Below, piece by piece: positions 44,393 through 51,929 of a stretch of 51,929 nt of DNA. The DNA is from Porphyromonadaceae bacterium UBA4262 (lineage in GTDB: Bacteria; Bacteroidota; Bacteroidia; Bacteroidales; Muribaculaceae), in contig DGWI01000024.1 of assembly GCA_002396085.1 (NCBI GenBank), forward strand, positions 56,844-108,772, in the 5' to 3' direction. A program made the position numbers and the translations under genes. The first letter of the stretch is position 1; the number at the start of each line of letters is the position of its first letter. Under the pieces are notes generated by a model, which saw only the letters and a program-made list of their open reading frames with translations, ran no database searches and had not been told where the DNA came from.

Positions 44393-45331
44393 TTACTCTT
44401 GATTCATGGCCTTCTCACGGATGAGATAGACGGGGCGGTTCTTGGTCTCGTTGAAGATGCGGGCCAGGTATTCGCCGATGATGCCGAGCGAGAGCAATTG
44501 CACTCCGCCCAAGAAGAGCATGACGATGATGAGCGTGGGGAATCCCTGCACGGGGTCGCCACCCATCACGAGCGTCTTGACGAAGACATAGAGCATATAG
44601 GCCAACGCCGAGAGCGAAACGATGAGACCGATGACGGTGGAGATGCGCAGCGGTGCCGTCGAGAACGAGGTGATGCCGTCGATGGCAAGATTGAGCAGCC
44701 TGAGAAAACTGAATGAACTCTTGCCCACGGCGCGCTCGGCCTGCTCGTAGGTGACCTCAATCTTGCGATAGCCAATCCAGACAAACAGCCCCTTGGTGTA
44801 GCGCTCCTGTTCACGCACCTGCCGCAACGCGTCGATGCACTTGCGGTCGAGCAAGCGGAAGTCGCCCACATTGCGCAGCACATCATCCTTTGAGAACTTC
44901 TGCAACAAGCCGTAGAACCACAGCGAGAACTTGCGCCGCAACCATGACTCGCCCGAACGCGATAGTCGCCGCGCGTACACGTCCTCATAGCCCTGCTCCC
45001 ACAACTCGAGCATGTGTGGTATGGACTCGGGGGGTTGCTGCAAGTCGGCATCCAGGATGATGACGCAGTCGCCCGTCACGTGGTCAAAGCCGGCCAGCAT
45101 GGCGCACTCCTTGCCGAAGTTGCGCGACAGGTCGATATAGCACACTCGCTTGTCCTGCTGACGCAACTGCCTGATGGCAGCCAATGTGTTGTCGCTGCTG
45201 CCATCGTTGATGAGCAGGATTTCCCAGTCGTATTGCGGCAACGAACGGCACAACTCGGCCAGGCGTGCATATAGCATGGGAAGCGACTGCTCCTCATTGT
45301 AGCAAGGTATGAGTATCGAAACTTTCTTCAT
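44393..45331 (-). CDS. Polyprenyl-phosphate glycosyltransferase, family 2 (GtrB/DPM-like)
   Basis: A 312-residue membrane glycosyltransferase that would load a sugar from a nucleotide donor onto undecaprenyl phosphate. It begins MKKVSILIPCYNEEQS, with INDGSSDNT and the metal site ILDADLQ (residues 92-98). Two C-terminal membrane helices (IGLIVSLSALAYMLYVF and MLFLGGVQLLSLGIIGEY) are typical of GtrB-like proteins. Start ATG 45331 was chosen; an ATG 21 bp upstream overlaps the -7 region. Divergent from the gene at 45451, with back-to-back promoters. First gene of a pair with the AlkZ-related gene. Confidence 0.92.
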   Translation of the reverse strand: MKKVSILIPCYNEEQSLPMLYARLAELCRSLPQYDWEILLINDGSSDNTLAAIRQLRQQDKRVCYIDLSRNFGKECAMLAGFDHVTGDCVIILDADLQQPPESIPHMLELWEQGYEDVYARRLSRSGESWLRRKFSLWFYGLLQKFSKDDVLRNVGDFRLLDRKCIDALRQVREQERYTKGLFVWIGYRKIEVTYEQAERAVGKSSFSFLRLLNLAIDGITSFSTAPLRISTVIGLIVSLSALAYMLYVFVKTLVMGGDPVQGFPTLIIVMLFLGGVQLLSLGIIGEYLARIFNETKNRPVYLIREKAMNQE

Positions 45332-45349
45332 GGGTACAAATTTATTTGG

Positions 45350-45381
45350 CAAATTTACGGCAAAGTCACGAAAAGACCAAA
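45350..45381 (-). promoter_or_regulatory. Promoter for the polyprenyl-phosphate glycosyltransferase gene
   Basis: On the minus strand TTTG (45381-45378), 20 nt, TAAATTTG (45357-45350). The leader to the ATG at 45331 is only about 12 nt. Confidence 0.75.
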
Positions 45382-45385
45382 TTTT

Positions 45386-45417
45386 TTTGTTTATTTGTCA
45401 AGATATTGCTATATTTG
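45386..45417 (+). promoter_or_regulatory. Promoter for the 386-residue secreted protein gene
   Basis: TTTG (45386-45389), 20 nt, TATATTTG (45410-45417). The -33 box lies 4 bp from the -33 box of the divergent promoter. Confidence 0.75.
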
Positions 45418-45450
45418 CAACGAAATAATAACCATCAATTGCCGTATTTT

Positions 45451-46611
45451 ATGAAGAAAACTATCACCCTAATCATGATGGCGGTGGCACTGCTGGGGCA
45501 GGCCACGGTTATCGACGGAGCGTTCTACTTTGACGACGAGACGGCCTGGATTGGCCGCATCTACTACAACAGCCTGGAACAGATGCAGGAAGAGTTCACC
45601 GAGATGTATCATGGCTACCTGCCCGAGAAGTTCTGCGCCCTCAAGGCTAATGTCGACGGCGAGATTCTGGACGACTGCCTGTGCCTGAGCACATGCGACG
45701 AGCAGCTGCAACTGGTCTACAAGCACACCAGCCGAGGCGTGGAGGTCATCGGCACCTACATGGGCATGGCCGTGCAGCAAGACAATACCGAATGGCAACC
45801 CATCTACAAGATGGGCGAGTGGATCAGTCCCGACGACATGACCGTGCGCCACAACCCGCTGTGGGTCACGCCCATACAGGCGCAGAACGTGTTCCGAGCA
45901 GCCAGCGACAATGCTGTGCCCGATGCCGCCAAGCGCGACCGCATGATTTTCAAACCTCACGTCAATGCCGTGAAGTTCAACCGCCAGTGGCAGGACGAGG
46001 TGGGCTACCGCTATGAGTACAAACTCACCGACCCGGCCGTCGTCAAGAAGATGTTCCGCGGCTACAACGACTCGCAGATCACCGCCATTGTGGTCAACCA
46101 CGAGTTTCTCGACACCCACACACCGCTGCAGTTCAGCCGCTGGCTGTATGGCGAGCCCGAGGTGACCCTGAGCCGCAGCGACAACAGCTATGTGTGGCAA
46201 CAGATCAACCAGCGCTATCATGGCCGCAAGGTCACGTCGACCAAGTGGCTGGCCACGATGGGCGAGATGAGCGTGTGGCTCATCGGATTTGCTCCCCAAG
46301 AGGACAACATGCTGTTCAGCCTCATCGTGGTCAAGGAGGGCGAACTGGAGGAGGCCTTCGACGACTATGCGATGATCGTTCCCGGCGGCGAGCGCACCGA
46401 CGACGGCAAGCCGATGCATGCCTGGATGGCCTACGACTACGGCGAGTACTGCGAGCCCGAGATCATGGCCATCATGCACAACACATGGGACAACAGCCTG
46501 GAGTTCTACATCCGCCAGGGCGGCAGCGAGTGCCAGCGCTACTACATCCTGCGCGAGCGCGGCCCATGGCTGGTCAAGATCAGCGAATTCGCCGAGAGCA
46601 TTGTGGAATAG
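45451..46611 (+). CDS. Secreted protein of unknown function
   Basis: A 386-residue protein that I do not recognise. ATG 45451 begins MKKTITLIMMAVALLGQAT, a signal peptide; the longer frame to 45346 would cross the promoter. The mature part is rich in aromatic and acidic residues (FYFDDETAWIGRIYYNS, MHAWMAYDYGEYCEP, NTWDNSLEFYIRQGG) with no repeats, no transmembrane segments and no lipobox. GC is high, as in the following GH92 gene. It has its own promoter. The GH92 gene begins 78 bp downstream and may be cotranscribed, so a role beside mannosidase activity is possible but unproven. Confidence 0.7.
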   Translation: MKKTITLIMMAVALLGQATVIDGAFYFDDETAWIGRIYYNSLEQMQEEFTEMYHGYLPEKFCALKANVDGEILDDCLCLSTCDEQLQLVYKHTSRGVEVIGTYMGMAVQQDNTEWQPIYKMGEWISPDDMTVRHNPLWVTPIQAQNVFRAASDNAVPDAAKRDRMIFKPHVNAVKFNRQWQDEVGYRYEYKLTDPAVVKKMFRGYNDSQITAIVVNHEFLDTHTPLQFSRWLYGEPEVTLSRSDNSYVWQQINQRYHGRKVTSTKWLATMGEMSVWLIGFAPQEDNMLFSLIVVKEGELEEAFDDYAMIVPGGERTDDGKPMHAWMAYDYGEYCEPEIMAIMHNTWDNSLEFYIRQGGSECQRYYILRERGPWLVKISEFAESIVE

Positions 46612-46689
46612 GACGTGAAAGTTTTTAGTTCATAGTTTAAAGTTGTGGCAACTAGGCATACTGCCCCCTTCCAACGCAGCGGATTACCA

Positions 46690-48951
46690 ATGAAACGATC
46701 TACCAACGTGCAGCGCGGTTATTATCGTGAACTAAAACGTCATTGCGCACTGTGCTATGCGCTTTGTGCATTGCTCCTAGCCTGGGCCGGCGAGCCGGTG
46801 GACTATGTGAACACGCTGATGGGCACGATGTCGAGCTACGAGCTGTCGGCGGGCAACACCTACCCTGCTGTGGCCATGCCATGGGGCATGAATGCCTGGA
46901 CGCCACAGACGGGCCGCATGGGCGACGGGTGGACCTACACCTACACCGCCCACCACTTGCGTGGCCTCAAACTCACCCACCAGCCCAGCCCGTGGATCAA
47001 CGACTACGGCCAGCTCAGCATCATGCCCATCACCGGCATGCCACGTTTCGACCAGGACGAGCGCGCCAGCTGGTTCTCGCACAAGGCCGAGGACGCACGA
47101 CCTTACTACTACAGCGTCTATCTCGCCGACCATGACATCAAGGCCGAGGTCACACCCACCGAGCGGGCTGCCATGATGCGGTTCACGTTCCCACAAGCCG
47201 CTGGGCACTATGTGGTCATCGACCCCTTCGACAAGGGGTCGCAGGTGACCATCGACCGCAATCGGCGGCGCGTCACGGGCTACTCAACGCGCAACAGCGG
47301 CGGTGTGCCCGAGGGATTCAAGCTGTGGTTTGTCATCGAGTTTGACCAGCCACTAACTTATTGCGCCACCGTCAGCGACGGCACCATTGCTACCGACCGC
47401 ATGGAGGCCACCGCCGGCCATGCGGGAGCCATCGTGGGCTTTGCCGACGACACCCGGCTGGTGCATGCCCGCATCGCCGCCTCGTTCATCAGTCCCGAGC
47501 AAGCCCGGCTCAACCTACAGGAATTGGGCACACGCGGCTTCGACCAAGTGATGGCCGACGGCCGCGACCGTTGGAACGACGTGCTGGGGCGCATCGAGGT
47601 GCAGGACAATAATGTAGACAATGTGCGCACGTTCTACTCCTGCCTCTATCGGGCACTGCTGTTCCCACGCAGTTTCTATGAAATCAACGCACAGAGCCAA
47701 CCGGTGCATTACAGCCCCTACAACGGGCAAGTCTTGCCGGGCTATCTGTTCACCGACACAGGCTTCTGGGATACGTTCCGCAGCCTGTTCCCGCTGCTCA
47801 ACCTGGTCTATCCCGACCAGAGCGAGAAGATGCTGGCTGGACTGGCCAATGCCTACCGCGAGAGCGGTTTCTTGCCCGAGTGGGCCAGCCCCGGCCACCG
47901 CGACTGCATGGTGGGCAACAACTCGGCTGCGGTGGTGGCCGACGCCATCATTAACGACATTCTGGTGAGTACCGATGATGCCGCCACGCTGTGGGAGGCG
48001 CTGACCCACGGCGCCCATGCCGTGCACCCCACGGTGCGGTCGACTGGCCGCCTGGGGTGGCAGCACTACGACAGCCTGGGCTATGTGCCGTGCGATGTGG
48101 GCATCAACGAGAGCGTAGCACGCACATTGGAGTATGCCTACGATGACTGGTGCATCGCCCAGGTGGGGCGCAAGCTGGGCCGTCCGGCTAGCGAGTGGGC
48201 TGCCTACGAGCGCAGTGCCCAGAACTACCGCAACCTGTTCGACCCCTCCACGCGCCTGATGCGAGGCCGCAAGGCCAATGGCGAGTGGCAGTCACCTTTC
48301 AATTCCCTGAAGTGGGGCGGCGACTTCACCGAGGGCAACGCTTGGCACTATACATGGAGCGTATTCCACGATCCGCAGGGGCTGATCAATCTGATGGGTG
48401 GCAACGAGGCCTTCTGCGCCATGCTTGACTCAGTGTTCGCCCTGCCGCCGGCGTTCGATGCCAGTTACTATGGCGGCACGGTCATCCACGAGATACGCGA
48501 GATGCAGATCATGGGCATGGGCAACTATGCCCACGGCAACCAGCCGATACAGCACATGATTTACCTCTATGACTACGCCGGCCAGCCGCACAAAGCGCAA
48601 TATTGGGTTCATGAGGTGATGCGTCGCTTGTATCAGGCTACGCCCGACGGCTATTGCGGTGACGAGGACAACGGACAAACCTCGGCATGGTATGTATTCT
48701 CGGCATTAGGATTTTACCCGATGTGTCCCGGCTCGGGGGAATATGCGATGGGTTCACCGCTATTCAGCGATGTGACGCTACATCTGCCGGGCGGCAGCCG
48801 TATCTGCATCCAGGCCAGTGGTGACGGCCCCTACGTCCAGTCGCTCACCATCGACGGCAAGCCCCACAACACCCCAATCCTCACCCATCGCCAACTGACC
48901 ACCGGCTGCTCCCTGCACTACCGCCTGTCCCCAGAGCCTAACAAAGACTAA
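46690..48951 (+). CDS. Glycoside hydrolase family 92 alpha-mannosidase
   Basis: A 753-residue enzyme of GH92, calcium-dependent exo-alpha-mannosidases that trim host or yeast mannans. Family blocks: VDYVNTLMGT, NTYPAVAMPWGMN, TPQTGRMGDGW, TDTGFWDTFRSLFPLLNLVYP, GGDFTEGNAWHYTWSVFHD (with the likely acid Glu), and EDNGQTSAWYVFSALGFYPMCPG. The proposed ATG 46690 precedes a charged stretch and a weak hydrophobic segment (about residues 18-33) that may be a signal. The phosphodiesterase pseudogene lies downstream on the opposite strand. No SusC/SusD genes adjoin it. Confidence 0.93.
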   Translation: MKRSTNVQRGYYRELKRHCALCYALCALLLAWAGEPVDYVNTLMGTMSSYELSAGNTYPAVAMPWGMNAWTPQTGRMGDGWTYTYTAHHLRGLKLTHQPSPWINDYGQLSIMPITGMPRFDQDERASWFSHKAEDARPYYYSVYLADHDIKAEVTPTERAAMMRFTFPQAAGHYVVIDPFDKGSQVTIDRNRRRVTGYSTRNSGGVPEGFKLWFVIEFDQPLTYCATVSDGTIATDRMEATAGHAGAIVGFADDTRLVHARIAASFISPEQARLNLQELGTRGFDQVMADGRDRWNDVLGRIEVQDNNVDNVRTFYSCLYRALLFPRSFYEINAQSQPVHYSPYNGQVLPGYLFTDTGFWDTFRSLFPLLNLVYPDQSEKMLAGLANAYRESGFLPEWASPGHRDCMVGNNSAAVVADAIINDILVSTDDAATLWEALTHGAHAVHPTVRSTGRLGWQHYDSLGYVPCDVGINESVARTLEYAYDDWCIAQVGRKLGRPASEWAAYERSAQNYRNLFDPSTRLMRGRKANGEWQSPFNSLKWGGDFTEGNAWHYTWSVFHDPQGLINLMGGNEAFCAMLDSVFALPPAFDASYYGGTVIHEIREMQIMGMGNYAHGNQPIQHMIYLYDYAGQPHKAQYWVHEVMRRLYQATPDGYCGDEDNGQTSAWYVFSALGFYPMCPGSGEYAMGSPLFSDVTLHLPGGSRICIQASGDGPYVQSLTIDGKPHNTPILTHRQLTTGCSLHYRLSPEPNKD

Positions 48952-49237
48952 GCAGACTGTGCTGATAATCAACACAATGCAATAGAATCAGTCTCGCCAA
49001 ATGAAATAATTGGGGACGGTTCTGAATTTATCAAAAATAGGGAATAATGCAGGGTGGCCTTCAGCCTAATCTGCTAGATCTGCATGAGACAAGATCAGCC
49101 ATGACTAAGGACGTGCCAAGGCACGTCCTTACTATTATTATCCGTGGATTGGGTGTATTCAGTGTGTGCTCGGTGTGAGATTGGGGGTACACAGCGAGCC
49201 GAACGGGAATCTTAACTCTATTTCGCTATTACTAAAA
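48952..49237. other. 286-bp intergenic region with mobile-element-like remnants
   Basis: No gene. It contains the fragment TTGGGGACGGTTCTGAA (49011-49027), a word I associate with mobile-element ends, and the palindrome at 49106-49131. The remainder is unremarkable. Confidence 0.5.
49106..49131. repeat. REP-like palindrome
   Basis: TAAGGACGTGCC and GGCACGTCCTTA form a perfect 12-bp stem with a 2-nt AA loop. The form is typical of short repetitive palindromes; it could also act as a terminator for GH92. Confidence 0.7.
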
Positions 49238-49615
49238 TTAGGGGTAGGTTGAGATGCCGCGCTCAAAGATGATCTGCTGCACTGGCTCGGGGGTGTTGGT
49301 GGTGATGAAGTCGATGTCCATGTCGAGCAGCATATCCAGCAGTGCCGCGTGCTTGTCGTCGACAGTCCAGACATTGACTTTGAGTCCCAGCTGGTGGCAT
49401 TGGTCAACCCAGTCGCGGTGCTTGAGCACCACCGAGCTGTTATAGTCCATGCCTGCAGCCCCCATCTCCTTGAGCTGCTCAGGCGTGAGTTCGCCGTTGA
49501 GGTAGTAAACCTCGGTGCCGGCGGGTGCCCGTTTGATGAGTTCCTTCATGCCCTCGAGCGAGAAGGTGATGTAGGTCGTCCGATTCTCCAGTCCATACTT
49601 AGCCACCATGTCTAT

Positions 49616-49623
49616 AATTTTTT
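49616..49623. repeat. Target site duplication, left copy
   Basis: AATTTTTT flanks the element on the left; the second copy is at 49900-49907. Confidence 0.85.
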
Positions 49624-49899
49624 GGGAACTATATACCTGTTGTCCTCAGTAGATAAAATAGGTTTGTTAACCGCATAGAGTATCGTCGCCGGAGGCGACA
49701 ATTTAAGTAACCGAGGGTGGAGCGAAGCGACACCTTCGGCTACTGGTAAACAAACTACCTCGCTGCAAGGTGCTCGCTTTCAGCGAGGATAATTGACAGC
49801 ATTCTATCCGAGGGTGTCACTACGTTCCACCCCCGGTTATTCAAATCAATCGCTTTCAGCGATATTACAGTAATCGGGGACAACTGATATATAGTCCCC
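49624..49899. mobile_element. MITE-like 276-bp element with inverted ends and five hairpins
   Basis: The ends are inverted repeats of about 25 bp with a few mismatches (left GGGAACTATATACC..., right, read inward, GGGGACTATATATC...). The 8-bp direct repeat AATTTTTT flanks it. There is no open reading frame of note. Inside are five stem-loops: 49685-49699, 49711-49739, 49758-49788, 49808-49836 and 49849-49863; the second and fourth are inverted relatives of each other. The 8-bp duplication and GGG ends fit mobilisation by an IS1595-type transposase, which is inference, since no such gene is in the window. Confidence 0.88.
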
Positions 49900-49907
49900 A
49901 ATTTTTT
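49900..49907. repeat. Target site duplication, right copy
   Basis: AATTTTTT, direct repeat of 49616-49623. Confidence 0.85.
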
Positions 49908-50340
49908 TCACGGCCTTGACCTCCTGCTTCTCGTCGGCATGGGGCTTGAGTTCACACACCAGTTGTAGCCGCGGCAGACTGACGGCTGCTTTGAGCATCT
50001 GCTCGAGCGTGGGGATGGGTTCGCCGTTGGGCAGACGCTGGCGCGCAACCACCTTGGCCTTGGACTTCTGAATCTCCACGTCGCCAATGGTGGGGTCGTG
50101 GTTGACAAACAGGGTGCCGTCTTTTGACATCCACACGTCGAACTCGCTGCCCCAGCAGTAGATGGAGTCGGCCTTGACGAGCGAGCGGATAGAGTTCTGG
50201 GCCGACCCGTCGGTCTGCCAGTAGCCGCGGTGCGCCACCACTTTGGTTTTATAGCCTGGGCGCGGTCCCATGGCCCACACTGCGGTGGCCATGGCCACCA
50301 TCATTGCAATCAACAGTATCTTTTTCATAATATAGGTTAG

Positions 50341-50377
50341 TTTTTAGACGTTAGAGGTTAGAGGTTAGACGTTAGAT
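50341..50377. repeat. 'gttagaggttagacgttaga' word repeat
   Basis: Tandem variants of GACGTTAGAGGTTA lie between the phosphodiesterase start and the IS left end. Confidence 0.65.
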
Positions 50378-50385
50378 GCCATGGC

Positions 50386-50456
50386 TCAGGACATCGTTGA
50401 CACTTTTGTATCAGGACATCGTTGACACTTTGTATCAGGACATCGTTGACACTTTT
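50386..50456. repeat. Three tandem copies of the IS terminal repeat
   Basis: Copies of TCAGGACATCGTTGACACTT start at 50386, 50411 and 50435 (periods 25 and 24). They are likely transposase-binding sites. Confidence 0.85.
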
Positions 50457-50612
50457 GAGTGAAAATGCGACTGGGCATAAGGCACAAATTGATATTAATT
50501 GTTTAACATAAAAATATTTTCAATATGAGTCCTTGATAAAATCAAGAAGTCAAACAAGAGCGTTCTTTGACATATTTTGTACATTGTTTGCCTTAAAATT
50601 AAAATTATCATT

Positions 50613-51773
50613 ATGGCAAACGAAGAGGCATTACGTATTCAAGCAATTGCAATGCACAGTCAAGGCATGAAGGTGGCCGAGATAGCGAGAGAATTGGGCC
50701 GTTCACGTCAGTGGGTCCACAAGTGGATAAACCGTTATTGCAAAGGCTCTGAAGGTTGGGAACGATCGTTGTCGACCGCGCCCTTGCGCAAAGCTGGCAA
50801 GACTTCCGCCATAGTTGAGGACTTGGTCGTGTCAACGCGCAAACAGCTTTCGTCAGATTCCCATATGGAGTCGGGCGCATTCGCAATCTGGCACGCCATA
50901 AAAGCCGGTGGGCATGAGCCACCATCGGTGGCGACCATCAATCGGATTCTCAGCAGAAATGGACTTGCAAACCGGAAAGTTCCTTATCAAAAGAGCGGTA
51001 TCGACTATCCTGAAGCGCCCATTAACATGCAAGTCATGGACTTGATAGGTCCGTGTTACATCCGAGGCGGCAAACGCTTCTACTTGCTGACTATTATCAG
51101 TAATGACACGCGTCATGCCGGGGTTTATCCGATTTTGAGTAAAAGCGCAGCCGACATCACCAATAGTGTCGTGGAGTTTTGGAAAAGTTACACTATCCCG
51201 GATTTTCTGCAGATGGACAATGAGCTCTCATTCAAGGGCAGCAACCGGCATCCTCGAGGGCTTGGTTTGCTATTGAGAACAGCCCTGTCACAGAACGTGA
51301 CACCAATATTCATCCCTGTCGGAGAGCCTTGGCGCAATGGCGTTATCGAGCGATTCAACCAAAAGGTTGAGAAGACATTGCTCGCGCAAGAACACAAGGA
51401 TTTTGAAGACTTGCGACATCATGCGGCAGAGTTCATGAATACCCACAATAGTTTGCATCACTACTCTACAAAAGAGCATAAAACGCCTTTGCAGCTTGAC
51501 GTGGAACTAGATGTGCCGCTTATTAGGCTTGACCCTGATTACCAGGTTAAGGAGCGTCCAGAACTGGACTGCTTCAACCTCAACGAGATACACTTTATAA
51601 GACTGGTTCGAAGCGACCGTATTATCAGCGTGCTGAACACTGAGATTGAAGTTAAGTCAGAATTGACTCACACATATGTTGAGGCTGTCCTGTTGGTCAA
51701 TGAGCATCAATTGATAATCAGACAAGATGGGCAGGCCAAGCAATGTGTGGAGTTTGTAATGCCTCTAAAATAG
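50613..51773 (+). CDS. IS481-like DDE transposase
   Basis: A 386-residue transposase. The N-terminus (AIAMHSQGMKVAEIARELG, SRQWVHKWINRY) is a helix-turn-helix of the transposase type, followed by a second winged-helix segment (SVATINRILSRNG). The integrase catalytic core has the DDE triad at Asp143 (MDLIGP), Asp202 (MDNELSF) and Glu246 (WRNGVIERF), with NTHNSLHHYSTKEHKTPLQ at its end. ATG 50613 was chosen; the frame is open to 50577. The frame is intact and the terminal repeats are perfect, so it may be active. Family assignment to IS481 rests on motif form only. Confidence 0.88.
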   Translation: MANEEALRIQAIAMHSQGMKVAEIARELGRSRQWVHKWINRYCKGSEGWERSLSTAPLRKAGKTSAIVEDLVVSTRKQLSSDSHMESGAFAIWHAIKAGGHEPPSVATINRILSRNGLANRKVPYQKSGIDYPEAPINMQVMDLIGPCYIRGGKRFYLLTIISNDTRHAGVYPILSKSAADITNSVVEFWKSYTIPDFLQMDNELSFKGSNRHPRGLGLLLRTALSQNVTPIFIPVGEPWRNGVIERFNQKVEKTLLAQEHKDFEDLRHHAAEFMNTHNSLHHYSTKEHKTPLQLDVELDVPLIRLDPDYQVKERPELDCFNLNEIHFIRLVRSDRIISVLNTEIEVKSELTHTYVEAVLLVNEHQLIIRQDGQAKQCVEFVMPLK

Positions 51774-51929
51774 TACAAAATGTCAACGAACTCGTGATAC
51801 ATGCGCTGCCTTAGCGGCGCGACCCCCTAGGGGGTCCAAACATTTATTTAATCAGCTCTAAGGAATACGTTTACACCCCTTCTAAGGAATGGGAAAAGTG
51901 TCAACGATGTCCTGAGCTACGATAGTTAG
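51774..51929. other. IS right end and window end
   Basis: Downstream of the transposase is a degenerate terminal-repeat copy (ACAAAATGTCAACGA, 51776-51790), a perfect 16-bp palindrome GACCCCCTAGGGGGTC (51821-51836), two TCTAAGGAAT words, and the right terminal repeat (51894-51917). The last 12 bases are flank. Confidence 0.7.

Larger units (their letters stand above)
49238..50328 (-). pseudogene. Glycerophosphodiester phosphodiesterase gene disrupted by a 276-bp element
   Basis: Removing 49624-49899 and one copy of the 8-bp duplication restores a single 269-codon frame (268 residues) across KAVKKIIDMVAKYG. The protein is a secreted GDPD that would hydrolyse glycerophosphodiesters to glycerol-3-phosphate and alcohol: signal peptide MKKILLIAMMVAMATAVWA, catalytic HRG, SEFDVW (Glu/Asp), NHDP and CELKPH. 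The N-terminal fragment (50328-49846) keeps these residues but gains a 17-residue foreign tail and loses the second half of the TIM barrel (49238-49609). An IS sits 55 bp upstream of the start and may also have displaced the promoter. Almost certainly inactive. Confidence 0.92.
50384..51917 (+). mobile_element. IS481-like insertion sequence, 1534 bp
   Basis: The ends are 24-bp perfect inverted repeats (50384-50407 and 51894-51917, beginning GCTCAGGACATCG). One transposase gene fills most of it. No clear target duplication is seen beyond a possible 2-bp GC. The left end carries three tandem copies of the terminal repeat. Confidence 0.88.

Noticed and set aside
45469..46479. A 336-codon open frame on the minus strand opposite the 386-residue secreted protein
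   Set aside because: Composition is typical of an antisense shadow (runs of V, A, H, L); the plus-strand gene has a consensus promoter and signal peptide.
51821..51836. Terminator at the perfect GACCCCCTAGGGGGTC palindrome
   Set aside because: There is no T-run after it and it lies inside the IS; kept only as a palindrome.

Overview
The window looks like chromosomal DNA of a gut-type Bacteroidales (Muribaculaceae or Prevotella-like). Reasons: the promoters have the Bacteroidota form TTTG-N18-21-TAnnTTTG; there is no Shine-Dalgarno pattern; many secreted BspA-like leucine-rich-repeat proteins end in dockerin-like or 'YxLxGQ..GKKVxxK' C-terminal modules; and several gene orders (parE-coaD, HU beside two rhomboids and an EEP hydrolase, greA-HIT) are ones I recall from this phylum. 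The species cannot be fixed from the sequence. No tRNA, rRNA, CRISPR array, phage or recognisable defence system was seen.

Layout. 0-5 kb: start of prfB, an acyl-CoA synthetase, msrA and an S41 processing protease. 4.8-9.5 kb: an LRR-dockerin gene, coaD and parE, all on the minus strand. 9.6-12.6 kb: three glycosyltransferases. 12.6-17 kb: a thioredoxin-fold lipoprotein without CxxC, then an EEP hydrolase and two rhomboid proteases divergent from an HU gene. 17.2-20.3 kb: a large LRR/propeller-like/dockerin protein. 20.4-26.5 kb, minus strand: HIT protein, greA, a flippase, a FemAB/GNAT-like protein, a DUF3667 membrane protein, an AlkD-like repair protein and a flavoprotein. 26.6-29.1 kb: an HXXEE membrane protein and a CocE-type hydrolase broken by one amber codon. 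29.1-33 kb: three secreted proteins, two of them LRR. 33.3-35.7 kb: an AraC regulator and a sodium:solute symporter. 36-39.9 kb: a VOC protein, a GH3 enzyme and a dicarboxylate symporter. 40-46.6 kb: secreted proteins (NADase-type glycan-binding, YARHG, beta-helix, one orphan), an AlkZ-related protein and a polyprenyl-phosphate glycosyltransferase. 46.7-49 kb: a GH92 mannosidase. 49.2-51.9 kb: a glycerophosphodiester phosphodiesterase gene interrupted by a small hairpin-rich transposable element, followed by an IS481-like insertion sequence.

How the genes fit together. Much of the window is secreted or surface-directed (LRR/dockerin proteins, glycosidases, glycosyltransferases, flippase, rhomboids, S41 protease), mixed with conserved housekeeping genes. 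The most striking points are the 276-bp element in the phosphodiesterase gene, which has terminal inverted repeats, an 8-bp target duplication and five internal hairpins; the exact single-codon nonsense lesion in the CocE gene; a 17-bp perfect inverted repeat overlapping the promoter of the beta-helix gene; and several families of dispersed 'word' repeats between genes. No gene-free stretch exceeds 300 bases. The longest ones (33002-33300, 48952-49237, 50329-50612) are described under their own entries.
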